DNA of 64,000 bases from Brevundimonas pondensis (GTDB lineage: Bacteria; Pseudomonadota; Alphaproteobacteria; Caulobacterales; Caulobacteraceae). Position 1 is the first letter of the stretch. Each line of letters opens with the position of its first letter. The position numbers and the translations under genes were made by a program. Positions 19,229-29,811 of this stretch are shown here, piece by piece. The stretch is taken from positions 1,122,001 to 1,186,000 of the forward strand of contig NZ_CP062006.1 of the NCBI RefSeq assembly GCF_017487345.1. Direction: 5' to 3'. The notes under the pieces are model-generated. The model was given only the letters and a program-made list of their open reading frames with translations, had not been told where the DNA came from and made no database searches.

Positions 19229-20077
19229 CTAAGGGGCGGCTGCTGCGGTCGGTTCCGGCGGCGGCGTTCGTTGTTCTCTGCCGCCGGGAAGGGCGGCCGG
19301 GGTGGCGTCCTTGCTGCCCGCACTGGCGTGTTTCATATGCTTGGCCTGTTCTTCCGCGCCGATGTCGAGGAAGGCGGGGGCCGAGGCGTTGAACTGATCG
19401 GCATGGCCGGTGCGGACGATCACGGAGCGGCCGCCGTCCCAGATCATGTGCAAGGCGACATAGAGGACGATGACCAGACCCACATAGGCGATCCAGCGAT
19501 AGCGGTTCAGCAGCTTGGCAATGAAGCTGGCGGCCAGGCCCATCAGGGCGATCGACAGGATCAGGCCGAAGACCATGATCCAGGGGTGGTCATGGCTGGC
19601 GCCGGCGACGGCCAGCACATTGTCCAGGCTCATGGTCAGGTCGGCGATCATGATCTGGATCAGGGCGGCGCCGAAGGTCTTGCGCTTCAGACCCAGTTCC
19701 TCGGGCGACGGTCCGCCGCCGTGTTCGATGGCCATGGCCCGCTCGATCTCGGCCTCCGCCTCAGCCTGGTCGTGGGTGGCCTGTTCGCGCAGTTCGCGCC
19801 ACATCTTCCAGCACACCCAGAGCAGCAGGAAGCCGCCCGCCAGCAGCAGGCCGACGATGGCCAGCAGTTGCACGGTGATCAGGGCCAGGCCGATGCGCAT
19901 GACGACGGCGGCGGCCAGACCGATCAGGATGGCCTTTCGGCGTTGTTCCTGGGGCAGGGCGGCGGCGGCCAGGCCGACGGCTACGGCGTTATCGCCAGCC
20001 AGGACGAGGTCGATCATCAGGACCTTGCCAAGGGCGGAGGCCTGACTGAGCAGATGGGGGTCTGAAAGGAATTCCAT
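19229..20077 (-). CDS. TerC family integral membrane protein
   Basis: A 282-residue membrane protein of the TerC/YjbE family. The motif DLVLAGDNAVAVGLA in the first helix and MIADLTMSLDNVLAVAGA in a later repeat carry the acidic residues typical of this family. Several hydrophobic helices and a charged cytoplasmic loop are visible. Family members act in metal (often manganese) export or tellurite resistance; the role here is not proven. The long C-terminal tail is Ala/Pro-rich and poorly conserved. Confidence 0.87.
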   Translation of the reverse strand: MEFLSDPHLLSQASALGKVLMIDLVLAGDNAVAVGLAAAALPQEQRRKAILIGLAAAVVMRIGLALITVQLLAIVGLLLAGGFLLLWVCWKMWRELREQATHDQAEAEAEIERAMAIEHGGGPSPEELGLKRKTFGAALIQIMIADLTMSLDNVLAVAGASHDHPWIMVFGLILSIALMGLAASFIAKLLNRYRWIAYVGLVIVLYVALHMIWDGGRSVIVRTGHADQFNASAPAFLDIGAEEQAKHMKHASAGSKDATPAALPGGREQRTPPPEPTAAAAP

Positions 20078-20171
20078 CCGGGTTTCTTAGGCCCGGGGCC
20101 GGGCTGCGCCAAGACGCCGCTGCGGCAAAGTCACGCTCCCGCCGACCTTTGGCCGGCGGGAGGGCGGCTTA

Positions 20172-21047
20172 TCAGGCTGAGCGCTGCGCGCGCGCGGCTT
20201 CATAGAGGGCGATGGCCGCCGCATTGGAGACGTTCAGGCTCTCGAAGCCGCCGGGCATGGGGATCTTGGCCAGGACGTCGCAATGCTCGGCCACCAGACG
20301 ACGCACGCCGTCGCCTTCGGACCCCATGACCAGGACGGTCGGGCGCGAATCGAGGGCCTCTTCCAGCGTCAGCTCTGCGGCCCCGTCCAGGGCCACGGCG
20401 CGCCAGCCCATGTCGGCCAGCTTTTCCAAAGCGCGGCTCAGGTTGGTGACGCGGGCGCAGGGCAGGCGTTCGGTCGCGCCCACGGCCGCCTTGGCCAGGG
20501 CGCCGGCCAGGGCAGGCGAATGCCGGTCCTGCACCACGATGCCCCTGGCCCCGAAGGCCAGGGCGGAACGGAAGATGGCGCCGACGTTCTGGGTGTCGGT
20601 CAACTGATCCAGCATGACGATGACGCCTCGAGCGTCCTCGGCGAGGTCTTCCAGCGAGACGCCTTCCAGGGGTTGAACCTTGAAGACCATGCCCTGGTGA
20701 ACGGCGCCGGCGGGCAGAAGTCGGGCGAGAGCGGTCGAATCGATCACCTCGATTCGGTGGCCGTTCGCCAGATTTTCCCGTTCGATTTCAGCGGCGCGGT
20801 CCTCTGTGACCATCAAACGGCCCATGCCGCGACGAGCCGGATTGGCCAGAGCGGCCAGAACAGGATGGCGACCCCAGATAAAATTATCCGCATCAGCCTT
20901 GTTTCGCGGCGATCGGGGGGCGGAATCGCCCCCGGAACGGCTAATCGGCGCAGGCGACCGACCCTTCTCGGGCCGGCTTTCGCCTCGCTTGTGGAAAGAT
21001 TGTTTTTTACCGGTTTTCCGGTCGTTGCGTTCTGGAAATGACGACAC
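20172..21047 (-). CDS. rlmB: 23S rRNA (guanosine-2'-O-)-methyltransferase (RlmB-like, SpoU family)
   Basis: A 291-residue SpoU/TrmH-type methyltransferase. The N-terminal ~65 residues are basic and low-complexity; a substrate-binding domain follows ([20 protein letters not shown]), then the knotted SAM domain with the three SpoU motifs: [29 protein letters not shown] and [16 protein letters not shown]. It probably methylates a 23S rRNA guanosine (RlmB-type), though some relatives target tRNA. A GTG start at 21047 is used; a later start is possible because the N-terminal tail is not conserved. Confidence 0.87.
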   Translation of the reverse strand: MSSFPERNDRKTGKKQSFHKRGESRPEKGRSPAPISRSGGDSAPRSPRNKADADNFIWGRHPVLAALANPARRGMGRLMVTEDRAAEIERENLANGHRIEVIDSTALARLLPAGAVHQGMVFKVQPLEGVSLEDLAEDARGVIVMLDQLTDTQNVGAIFRSALAFGARGIVVQDRHSPALAGALAKAAVGATERLPCARVTNLSRALEKLADMGWRAVALDGAAELTLEEALDSRPTVLVMGSEGDGVRRLVAEHCDVLAKIPMPGGFESLNVSNAAAIALYEAARAQRSA

Positions 21048-21194
21048 TATAAGACGGCCTCCGATTTGGGCCCCAGGGCTTCGGGTCAGGCGCTTCCTCT
21101 ACTGCAGGCGTCGCCGGACACGAAGGCTTTCGCGACGAAAATGATCGAAAGATCGCTAAGTTGCGTATCCAGACCGGTTTTGAAAACGCGCGCT

Positions 21195-21278
21195 GGGGGA
21201 ATGTCCCGAGTGGCAAAGGGGGCGGACTGTAAATCCGCTGCGAAAGCTTCGAAGGTTCGAGTCCTTCTTCCCCCACCA
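21195..21278 (+). tRNA. tRNA-Tyr (anticodon GTA)
   Basis: 84-nt class II tRNA with acceptor GGGGGAA / TTCCCCC, discriminator A, encoded CCA and a long variable arm (TGCGAAAGCTTCG). The anticodon GTA is at 21229–21231. It lies upstream of tRNA-Gly and tuf, the same order as E. coli tyrU–glyT–(thrT)–tufB, so the three are probably one transcript. Confidence 0.97.
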
Positions 21279-21372
21279 CGCGCGTTTCGAGGCCGAGAGG
21301 ACGGAAACCCAGAAAAGGAATCGAGTGCGGAAACGCCAACCTCTTGCGGGGTTGGGGCAACGCATTCTTCGC

Positions 21373-21446
21373 GCGGGTATAGCACAATGGTAGTGCAGCA
21401 GCCTTCCAAGCTGAGGATGTCGGTTCGATCCCGTCTACCCGCTCCA
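21373..21446 (+). tRNA. tRNA-Gly (anticodon TCC)
   Basis: Acceptor GCGGGTA / TACCCGC, discriminator T, encoded CCA (21444–21446), anticodon TCC at 21405–21407, T loop GGTTCGATCC. It is 61 nt upstream of tuf and follows tRNA-Tyr. Confidence 0.97.
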
Positions 21447-21507
21447 GGTTTTTTGAACTGAGCAGAAGCGCCCCTCCGCTTTGGACCCGGGCCACAGGAG
21501 TTTGGCC

Positions 21508-22698
<1,191 letters not shown>

Positions 22699-22744
22699 TC
22701 GATCGATCCGGGTCCCCGGACCCGAACAGTAAGCGTAACAGAGC

Positions 22745-22773
22745 GGCCCTCCGGATCTCCGGGGGGCCGTTTT
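22745..22773 (+). terminator. Rho-independent terminator after tuf copy 1
   Basis: Stem GGCCCTCCGG / CCGGGGGGCC (22745–22754, 22759–22768), loop ATCT, then a short T run. The second tuf copy has the same structure with one G fewer. Confidence 0.8.
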
Positions 22774-22939
22774 GCCGTCCGGACAAAACCTCCGCCCTTG
22801 CAGCGGGCGGCCTGGGTGTGTTCGGCAATTGACCTGAATCAAAACAGCCTTGGAATTTGCTATAAGCGGCTGAATATCAGGGATATTAACGACCCGACGA
22901 CGGGATCGTCGCATGACTTCCTATTGGAAAGGGAAGTTC

Positions 22940-24511
22940 ATGACTGACATCGACTGGCCGCGACGAGCAGGCCTGTCCGGCGCGTTGGATGAAGCGGCGA
23001 TTGTGGCGATTACGGATCGCGCCGGCCAGATCCTGTACTGCAATCAGAAGTTCGCAGAGGTCAGCGGCTACAGTCGTGAGGAGTTGGTCGGGCGGAATCA
23101 CCGGCTGGTCAATTCCGGCCATCACCCGCGTGAATTCTTCCAGGCCCTGTATCGCACCATCGCCAGCGGCGCGGTGTGGCGCGGCACGATCCAGAATCGC
23201 AAGAAGAACGGCGAGCTCTATTGGGTCGACACCACCATCGTGCCCAACCTCGGGGCGGATGGCCGACCCGAGACCTACACGGCCATCCGCTTCGATGTTT
23301 CCGATCACGTCCGGGCGTTAAAGGCCCTGGAGGTCGCCCAGGACGAGGCGCGCCGCGCCGCCCAGGTGCGAGACCGTTTCTTCGCAAACATCAGCCATGA
23401 GGTCCGCACGCCGTTGAACGCCGTCCTTGGCCTGGCTTCGGCCCTGGCGCACACGGCGCTGACGGAACGTCAGGCGCAGATGCTGGCCCTGATCACCGGT
23501 GCGGGTGATTCCCTGCGTCGAGTGCTGGACGACATGCTGGACCTGTCGAAGATGCAGGCGGGGCAGTTCCGCCTCGCCCCCGCGCCTTTCGATTTGCGTG
23601 AAGAGATCGCAGCGGTCGTGGACATGCGAGCGGCTACGGCCGAGCAGGGTGACGTGGCGCTGTCCGTGGTCTTTTCGGATGCGGCGGATGGGCTGGTGAT
23701 GGGGGATGGTGTCCGTGTCACCCAGATCGTGTCCAATCTGGTGTCCAATGCGGTCAAGTTCACCCCGGCGGGGCGGGTTGAGGTTCGCGTCGATCTGTAT
23801 TCCGGTAGCGCCGGCGAGCGCTTGATGATCGAAGTGCAGGACACAGGGATCGGCTTTGATCCCGAAACGGCGGCGCGCCTGTTCCATCCCTTCGTGCAAG
23901 CCGACGACACCATATCGCGGGAGTTCGGCGGTACGGGACTGGGTCTGTCGATCTGTCGTTCCCTGGCTGAACTGATGGGGGGCGAGATCACCGCCGAATC
24001 CACACCAGGCAAAGGCAGTCTGTTCACGGTTGTCCTGCCGATTGAACGGCTGCAGCAGCCGCTGGACCGTACAGGCGGCGAGAGCGACGGATTGGCGGCC
24101 CGGGCGCAGCAAATTCTGCTGGTGGAGGATAACGCCGCCAACCAGATGGTGGTTCGCTGCCTGCTGGGGCCTCTGGGCTTCGATATCGTGACGGCGGACA
24201 ACGGGCGCGAAGGCGTGAACGGCTTTCTGAGCGGCGACTTCGACATGATCCTGATGGATATGCAGATGCCGGTCATGGATGGACTGAGCGCCATCGCCGA
24301 GATTCGTGCGCACGAGGCCCGACATGAGCTGCGGCGCACTCCCATTGTCATGCTGACGGCCAACACGACGGACGCGCATCATGAGCGGGCCATGAGGGCG
24401 GGGGCTGATGCCTTGGTCGCCAAACCGGTGACGCTGGAAATCCTGCTGGAGGGCCTGCGCCACGGCATGGCTGCGGCCGGGCTCGGGTCCCGGGCTGAGA
24501 TCGCCGCCTGA
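22940..24511 (+). CDS. PAS-domain hybrid sensor histidine kinase/response regulator
   Basis: About 523 residues. A PAS domain (about 12–125, ITDRAGQILYCNQKFAEVSG) leads to a dimerisation/phosphoacceptor helix with His153 in FFANISHEVRTPLNAVLGLA. The ATPase domain follows (N box LVSNAVKFT, DTGIGF, GGTGLGLSIC) and then a C-terminal receiver with ILLVEDNAANQMV, the phospho-Asp in LMDMQMPVMDG, and AKPVT. No membrane helices are seen, so it senses a cytoplasmic signal, perhaps redox or flavin-based. The ATG at 22940 has the better ribosome site (AAGGGA); an ATG at 22913 is possible. No cognate regulator is adjacent. Confidence 0.9.
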   Translation: MTDIDWPRRAGLSGALDEAAIVAITDRAGQILYCNQKFAEVSGYSREELVGRNHRLVNSGHHPREFFQALYRTIASGAVWRGTIQNRKKNGELYWVDTTIVPNLGADGRPETYTAIRFDVSDHVRALKALEVAQDEARRAAQVRDRFFANISHEVRTPLNAVLGLASALAHTALTERQAQMLALITGAGDSLRRVLDDMLDLSKMQAGQFRLAPAPFDLREEIAAVVDMRAATAEQGDVALSVVFSDAADGLVMGDGVRVTQIVSNLVSNAVKFTPAGRVEVRVDLYSGSAGERLMIEVQDTGIGFDPETAARLFHPFVQADDTISREFGGTGLGLSICRSLAELMGGEITAESTPGKGSLFTVVLPIERLQQPLDRTGGESDGLAARAQQILLVEDNAANQMVVRCLLGPLGFDIVTADNGREGVNGFLSGDFDMILMDMQMPVMDGLSAIAEIRAHEARHELRRTPIVMLTANTTDAHHERAMRAGADALVAKPVTLEILLEGLRHGMAAAGLGSRAEIAA

Positions 24512-24582
24512 TTGAATCCGCTGTTGGAACCATGGCCCGTGCCTGACGTTGCTGCTCGACGTTAAGAAACGGGTAACCATAA

Positions 24583-24717
24583 ATGCGGCGCGCGATCAGG
24601 TTGGGCTTGTTCATCGGCACCATCATTGGCATGAGCGCTTGCGCGTCGGCGCCCGATCCTGACGGCCGAGCTTCGTCCGGCGTCTATGGCTCGATCGGCG
24701 CGGGCCGCGCCTTCTAG
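24583..24717 (+). CDS. Small predicted lipoprotein (44 aa)
   Basis: A 44-residue peptide with a basic start (MRRAIRLG), a hydrophobic core and a lipobox ending in MSAC (Cys20), then a short Ser/Gly-rich tail ending GRAF. The mature part is only about 25 residues. The shape is that of a tiny anchored lipoprotein; function unknown. The ribosome site is weak. It lies between the histidine kinase and the CNNM gene. Confidence 0.6.
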   Translation: MRRAIRLGLFIGTIIGMSACASAPDPDGRASSGVYGSIGAGRAF

Positions 24718-24809
24718 GCAATCAAATGCTGGCGTAGCGGGACGATCGGCCTTATTGTCGCCGCGCGGACGCCGGTTGTCGCGCCGCGCCGCGGGTTTCT
24801 CCCCTTTCG

Positions 24810-26132
24810 ATGTTGACCATCGCTATCGCCGTCGTGCTGCTGCTTGTGGTGCTGAACGGCCTGTTCGCCATGACCGAGCTTGCGGTCGTTTCATCGCGTA
24901 AATCCAAGCTTCAAAGTCGTGCCGAACGCGGGGATCGCGGCGCCAGGACGGCCCTGAAGCTGTCTGAAGAACCGACGCAGTTCCTGTCGGCGGTGCAGGT
25001 CGGCATCACCCTGATCGGGATCCTGGCGGGCGCCTATGGTCAGGCGACCATCGCGGGCGAGCTGGACCGCATTCTGGAGACCAGCTTTCCGGCCTTTGCA
25101 CCCTATTCCGAGATCGCCTCGACCGCTCTGGTGGTCGTCCTGATCACCTATGTCTCGCTGATCGTCGGCGAACTTGTGCCCAAGCGCCTGGCCCTGATCT
25201 TCCCCGAGACGATCGCGTCGAAGATGGCGGCGCCGATCTCGACGATGGCCCTGGTGATGAAGCCTTTTGTCCTGCTGCTGACGGCTTCGACCTCGGGCAT
25301 CCTCAAGATCATGGGCGTCAAGGACCGTGACGGTTCTGATGTCACGCAAGAAGAGGTCGAGAGCATCCTGGCCGAGGGCGCGTCCGCCGGCCTGATCGAG
25401 CCCGAAGAGCAGGTGATGATCGAGGAAATCCTTCGCCTGGGGGACCGCGCCGTGCGCGTCGCCATGACGCCGCGTCACGAGGTCTTCTGGATCGCTCTGG
25501 ATGATCCTGAGGAAGTGCTGCGCGAGGAAATTCGCACCTGCCCCTATTCGCGGATCGTGGTGGCGCGCGAGAGCGACGTCGATAATCCCCTTGGCGTGGT
25601 CCACAAGAAGGACCTGCTGGACGCCCTGCTGACCGACGGCGCCTATGACATCGAGAAGCTGGTGGCCGAGCCCGCCTTCATCCCGCAGTCGACCTCGGTG
25701 CTGAAGGCGCTGGAGATCCTGAAGGGCTCCAAGGTCCATATGGCCTTCGTCGTCGACGAATACGGCGCCTTCGAAGGCGTGGTCACGGCCACCGACCTGC
25801 TGGAAATGATCGCCGGCGACTTCAACGAGAGCCACGACGAGCAGGACCTGTCGATCCGCAAGCGCGAGGACGGCAGTTGGGCCGTGGACGGTCAGGCTGA
25901 TCTGGACGAACTGGGCGACGAACTGGGCGAAGACTTCGGCGAGCACGAGAGCTTCCACACCGTCGCCGGTCTGGTGCTGCACCACCTGTCGCGTCTGCCC
26001 CACGAGGGCGAGATCCTGCAACTGGGGCGGTTCGAGGTCGAGGTGATCGACATGGATGATCGCCGGATCGACAAGCTGCTGTTCCGGGCGATCATTCCGG
26101 GACAGGGCAGCGGGCCGACCGACATCGATTGA
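24810..26132 (+). CDS. CNNM/CorC-type hemolysin-family membrane protein
   Basis: A 440-residue protein with an N-terminal DUF21/CNNM membrane domain (about 1–190; VLLLVVLNGLFAMTELAVVS first helix, then VGITLIGILAGAYG), a pair of CBS domains (about 205–335; VAMTPRHEVFWIALDD and AFVVDEYGAFEGVVTATDLL) and a C-terminal CorC_HlyC domain (FHTVAGLVLHHL, RFEVEVIDMDDRRI). Family members are often labelled hemolysins but more likely handle Mg2+/Co2+ transport. The ATG at 24810 opens the first helix. A terminator follows at 26163. Confidence 0.9.
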   Translation: MLTIAIAVVLLLVVLNGLFAMTELAVVSSRKSKLQSRAERGDRGARTALKLSEEPTQFLSAVQVGITLIGILAGAYGQATIAGELDRILETSFPAFAPYSEIASTALVVVLITYVSLIVGELVPKRLALIFPETIASKMAAPISTMALVMKPFVLLLTASTSGILKIMGVKDRDGSDVTQEEVESILAEGASAGLIEPEEQVMIEEILRLGDRAVRVAMTPRHEVFWIALDDPEEVLREEIRTCPYSRIVVARESDVDNPLGVVHKKDLLDALLTDGAYDIEKLVAEPAFIPQSTSVLKALEILKGSKVHMAFVVDEYGAFEGVVTATDLLEMIAGDFNESHDEQDLSIRKREDGSWAVDGQADLDELGDELGEDFGEHESFHTVAGLVLHHLSRLPHEGEILQLGRFEVEVIDMDDRRIDKLLFRAIIPGQGSGPTDID

Positions 26133-26162
26133 TCGGGCGGCGAGCCACGGCTCACGCAAACA

Positions 26163-26199
26163 AAAAGCGCACGTCCGGTCAGCGGGCGTGCGCTTTTTT
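26163..26199. terminator. Bidirectional-looking terminator
   Basis: Stem AGCGCACG…CGTGCGCT flanked by AAAAA on the left and TTTTTT on the right, so it can act on both strands. It ends the CNNM gene from one side and the 38-aa protein/cydDC side from the other. Confidence 0.8.
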
Positions 26200-26218
26200 C
26201 ATGCATGGTCCAGGGGCG

Positions 26219-26335
26219 TCAGTGCCTGGTCTTGTCGCCCATGTTGCTCCACACCGAGGCGAATCCGAGGGCGGCCATGAAGACCAGGAAGGCCGAAACA
26301 ATGGCGGCGATGACGGGAACGACGTCTGCGGGCAT
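26219..26335 (-). CDS. Unrecognised 38-aa single-pass membrane protein
   Basis: A 38-residue peptide: short acidic N terminus (MPADVVP), one hydrophobic helix (about 7–29), then SNMGDKTRH at the C terminus. A strong AAAGGAG ribosome site precedes the ATG at 26335. A perfect FNR-type palindrome lies about 55 bp upstream (26384–26397), and cydC ends 77 bp upstream on the same strand. I do not recognise the family. Size, single helix and context suggest an oxygen-regulated membrane peptide, perhaps a cytochrome bd accessory subunit or assembly aid like CydX or CydH. That role is inference. Confidence 0.65.
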   Translation of the reverse strand: MPADVVPVIAAIVSAFLVFMAALGFASVWSNMGDKTRH

Positions 26336-26383
26336 GAGGTATCTCCTTTGATCCCAGCAAAGCCGTTTGCGGACAGCTTCGCC

Positions 26384-26397
26384 TTGATGGAGATCAA
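26384..26397. promoter_or_regulatory. FNR/FixK-type box (perfect palindrome)
   Basis: TTGATGGAGATCAA matches the FNR consensus TTGAT-N4-ATCAA at all ten defined positions. It lies between the end of cydC and the start of the 38-aa membrane protein, centred about 55 bp before that ATG, so it most probably drives the small gene under low oxygen. Confidence 0.8.
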
Positions 26398-26412
26398 AGG
26401 CATGCGAACGGA

Positions 26413-28074
26413 TCAGACCGTCGTCGGGGCCTTTCGCAGCGCCATCTGAACCGCGCCGGACGGCGACAGGCCCGTCACCGTCAGGCGCTGGTCGCACAGG
26501 GCCAGGGGGGCGGGGCGATGGCTGACCAGGATCAGGCCCTGGCCGGTGCGCGCCAGACGCGCCGCCAGCCGTTCCAGCACCCGCGCCTCCGTGACGGCGT
26601 CCAGACCCTCGGTCGGCTCGTCCAGCACCAGCCAGGGGGCGGGGCGCAGATAGGCGCGGGCCAGACCCAGACGACGACGCTCACCGCCCGACAGCCGCGC
26701 GCCGTTCTCGCCGAGGGGGGCGTTCAACCCGGCGGGGGCGGCGCGGACGCGCTCGGCCAGATCGGCGTCTTCCAGCGCGGCCCACAGGGCCTCGTCGTCG
26801 GCGCCCGGCAGGGCCAGCTTCAGGTTCTCGCGCACGCTTCCGGCTAGCAGCACGGCCTGTTGCGGGGCATAGGCGAACAGGGCGCGGGCGGCGTCAGACG
26901 AGACTTCGGCGGCGTCGGCCCCGCCCAGCGTCGCTTCGCCGGGCAGAGGCGCGCGCAGATGCATCCAGCGCTCGATCAGGGTGGTCTTGCCCGCGCCCGA
27001 GGGGCCGGTGATCGCCAGACGTTGCGGCGGGGCCAGTGTCAGTTCGGCGGAGGGCAGGCCGAGGATCGGCGCACCGCCGGCGGTTGAGGCGGCGGGCGGC
27101 GCTTCCAGCAGTTCGCCCAGGCGCTCGACCGCCGCCTCGACCGCGCCGTTGTGACGGAAGGCCGTCAACAGGGCGCCGGCGCTCTCGACCGTGACGACGG
27201 CGGCGAGGATGGCCAGGGCGATCAGGGGCGGAGAGGCGGCGCCGGCCGTGGCCATGACGCCGACGACAGCCAGAGCCATGGCGACCGACTGGGTCAGCAT
27301 GATCCAGCCGCCGGCCGAGGCCAGGCGCTCGGTCGCGCGCTCCAGCTCCGCGCCGCGTTCGGCCAGACGATCCACGGCCCAAGGCTTGACGCCATAGGCC
27401 TGAAGCTCGGGCGCAGCGGCGGCGAAGGCGGCGAAATCCGTCTTGAGAGCGCCCGATGCGGCCTGGATCGCGTGTCCGGCGGGTTCGGCCAGCCAGCGAC
27501 CGACCAGGGCCGCGCTCAGGACGCCGAGGGCGCTGGCGGCGGCGATCGCCAGGGCCGTCGTCCAGCCCGTCAGCAGGGCCAGCCCCAGGCCCGCGATCAG
27601 ACCGGCGGCGGCGGCCCAGGGCGCGGACAGGCGCACGAAGCGGTTCTGGATGGCGTCCACGTCCTGCACCATCCGTGAAGAGGCTTCGCCGCCCGCAAGA
27701 CCCAGGGCGCGGGTCGCGGGGCCGCGAGCGATGGCTTCGAACAGTTGCGGGCGCAGGGCGGCAAGGGCCTTGAGCGCCGCGTCATGGCCGGTGACGCGCT
27801 CGGCGTAGCGCGAGCCTGTGCGGACGATGGCGAAGAAGCGGATCAGGGCGCTGGGCACCATGAAGTTGAAGCTGTGGGCCACGATCGGCCCCGCCAGTCC
27901 GGCCAGGGCCGAGGCGGTTATGAACCAGCCGGAAACGCCCAGCAGCAGGACAGCGGCGGCCGACACCAGGGCGGCGGTCACGGCAGCGGTCAGCAGGCGC
28001 GCGCCTTGCTGACGTTCCTGGGCTCGGATCAGGGTCTTGAGGCGGGCCGCGCCCGTAACGGTCACGGGGCTCAC
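26413..28074 (-). CDS. cydC: Thiol reductant ABC exporter subunit CydC
   Basis: A 553-residue ABC half-transporter. The N-terminal membrane domain (VTAALVSAAAVLLLGVSGWF) is followed by a nucleotide-binding domain with Walker A GPSGAGKTTL, signature LSGGERRRLGLARAYL and Walker B WLVLDEPTEGLD. With CydD it exports glutathione/cysteine to the periplasm and is needed to assemble cytochrome bd. The GTG start overlaps the cydD stop by 4 nt. It is divergent from cydAB. Confidence 0.95.
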   Translation of the reverse strand: MSPVTVTGAARLKTLIRAQERQQGARLLTAAVTAALVSAAAVLLLGVSGWFITASALAGLAGPIVAHSFNFMVPSALIRFFAIVRTGSRYAERVTGHDAALKALAALRPQLFEAIARGPATRALGLAGGEASSRMVQDVDAIQNRFVRLSAPWAAAAGLIAGLGLALLTGWTTALAIAAASALGVLSAALVGRWLAEPAGHAIQAASGALKTDFAAFAAAAPELQAYGVKPWAVDRLAERGAELERATERLASAGGWIMLTQSVAMALAVVGVMATAGAASPPLIALAILAAVVTVESAGALLTAFRHNGAVEAAVERLGELLEAPPAASTAGGAPILGLPSAELTLAPPQRLAITGPSGAGKTTLIERWMHLRAPLPGEATLGGADAAEVSSDAARALFAYAPQQAVLLAGSVRENLKLALPGADDEALWAALEDADLAERVRAAPAGLNAPLGENGARLSGGERRRLGLARAYLRPAPWLVLDEPTEGLDAVTEARVLERLAARLARTGQGLILVSHRPAPLALCDQRLTVTGLSPSGAVQMALRKAPTTV

Positions 28075-29687
28075 AGTCGCACCACGACGTCGGCCAGTTC
28101 GGCGACGGCCTCGGAATGGGTGGCGATCAGGGTGGTGCGGCCCTCAGTAGCGACGCGGATGATCGGCAGCAGGGCGGCCTCGGACGCGGCGTCCAGATTG
28201 GCCGTCGGCTCGTCCAGCAGCAGGATCGGCGCGGGCTTGAGGAAGGCACGGGCCAGACCTAGGCGTCGCCTTTCGCCGCCCGACAGGCCCCCGCCGCGTT
28301 CGTCGATGATGCGGTTCAGGTCGCCGGTGAAACCCGCGCGGGCGGCGGCCTGCATGACGCGCGACGACGGCGCGGCGCGCCAGGCCAGGGCGATGTTCTC
28401 GGCCAGGGTTCCCGGCACGACGACCGGCGCCTGACCGGCGAAGGCGATCCAGCCGGTCAGGTCGGGATGATCGGACAGGCGCAGGTCGCCGACCTCGACC
28501 TCGCCGTCGCTCAGGGGGGACAGGCCGAGGAAGAGATGCAGCAGACTGCTCTTGCCCGATCCGCTGGCGCCCAGCAGGGCCACGGTGGCGCCGGGCGCGA
28601 CATTCAGATTGAAGCCGGTCAGGACGGGCGCGCCCGCCTCATAGGCGATAGCCACGTCGCGGAAGGCGACGGCCGGAGCGCTGGCGGGAACCGACGGGCG
28701 CACCGCTACGGGGGCTGTGTCCTCGGTCAGCTTCTTCAGGCTGGGCACGGCGGCTTCGGCGGCCTGCCGGTCGTGATAGGCGGCGGCCAGGCGGCGCATC
28801 GGCGCATAGACCTCGGGCGCCAGGGCCAACAGGAAGACGGCGCGGGTCAGGCTCAGTTGCTCGGGGGCCGGGAAGGGCAGCAGCTTCAGCAGGTTGAAAC
28901 CGCAGTAGACGGCGACCAGGGCCACGGCCAGGGCCGAGAAGAACTCCAGAATCGCGGAGGACAGGAAGGCGATCTTCAGCACCTTGCCCGTGCGGCGGGC
29001 CAGGTCGTTCGAGGCGCGGGCGATCACCGCCGTCTGCTGCGTCTCGGCCTGGAAGGCGAGAATGGCGGGCAGGGCGCGGACGCGGTCGAGGAAGAGGCCG
29101 GACAGCCGTTCCAGTGCTTGAAACTGACGCCGGCTCTCGGCCCCCGCCGCCATGCCGGTCAGGGCCATGCCAACGACAAAGGGCGCGAGGGTGAACAGGA
29201 AGATGCCGGCGGTGAAGGGGCTGACCACGGCGGCGACGGCGATCAGCAGCAGGGGCGTCACGACCGCCGCCGTGCGGGCCGGCCCGAAGCGCGAGACATG
29301 ACCGTCTATCGCCTCGACCCCCTCGACGGTCGCGGTCATGGTCTCAGCGTCGGATAGACGGCCTGAGAATGCGCCGTTCAGGGCCTGACGTCTCAGGTCG
29401 CCCTTGACGGCGCGGGCGGCGCGGGCGGCTGTCACGCTTGCGATCTGGGTCAGGGCGCCGCGCGCCAGCAGGGAGGCGACCGCCAGGGCGGCGCCGGGCA
29501 GGGCATGGCTGAACCCCTGCGGCAGGGCGCCGACCGCCAGACCCAGGCCCGCCGCAAGCCCCACGGCGGGAATCGCATCGGCGATCACCAGTCCGCTGGC
29601 CAGGGCCATGATCCGCTTGCGCGGCGACAGGGCTGTCTTCAGCCATTTGGCCGGGGCGGCGTCTGCTTCGATCGGCTGGGCCGTCAT
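28071..29687 (-). CDS. cydD: Thiol reductant ABC exporter subunit CydD
   Basis: About 538 residues, the partner of CydC. The membrane domain begins near RIMALASGLVIADAIPAVGL; the ATPase has Walker A LLGASGSGKSSLLH, signature LSGGERRRLGLARAFL and ILLLDEPTANLD. The ATG at 29687 has AGGAAA upstream and is preferred over an in-frame ATG 11 codons earlier that lacks a ribosome site. Together with CydC it supplies periplasmic reductant for heme bd oxidase maturation. It shares a 214-bp divergent region and an FNR box with cydA. Confidence 0.95.
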   Translation of the reverse strand: MTAQPIEADAAPAKWLKTALSPRKRIMALASGLVIADAIPAVGLAAGLGLAVGALPQGFSHALPGAALAVASLLARGALTQIASVTAARAARAVKGDLRRQALNGAFSGRLSDAETMTATVEGVEAIDGHVSRFGPARTAAVVTPLLLIAVAAVVSPFTAGIFLFTLAPFVVGMALTGMAAGAESRRQFQALERLSGLFLDRVRALPAILAFQAETQQTAVIARASNDLARRTGKVLKIAFLSSAILEFFSALAVALVAVYCGFNLLKLLPFPAPEQLSLTRAVFLLALAPEVYAPMRRLAAAYHDRQAAEAAVPSLKKLTEDTAPVAVRPSVPASAPAVAFRDVAIAYEAGAPVLTGFNLNVAPGATVALLGASGSGKSSLLHLFLGLSPLSDGEVEVGDLRLSDHPDLTGWIAFAGQAPVVVPGTLAENIALAWRAAPSSRVMQAAARAGFTGDLNRIIDERGGGLSGGERRRLGLARAFLKPAPILLLDEPTANLDAASEAALLPIIRVATEGRTTLIATHSEAVAELADVVVRL

Positions 29688-29811
29688 CGTGTTTCCTGCT
29701 CCATCCGCGTGACCAGACATAGACCAGCGCGAAGGCGCATTGGGTGAATCGTCCTTGTGACGAAACAGCCTTGGGCGAAACGCCGTCTAGAGCGAGTCCG
29801 CCTGACGGGCT

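Noticed and set aside
20136..20163. GC-rich hairpin CTCCCGCCGAC / GCCGGCGGGAG downstream of rlmB
   Set aside because: It could be a terminator, but the minus strand has no T run after the stem, so I did not list it as a feature.
26341..26357. Partial FNR-like TTTGATCCCAGCAAAG close to the small membrane gene
   Set aside because: Only the left half matches (TTGAT); the perfect palindrome at 26384 explains regulation better.
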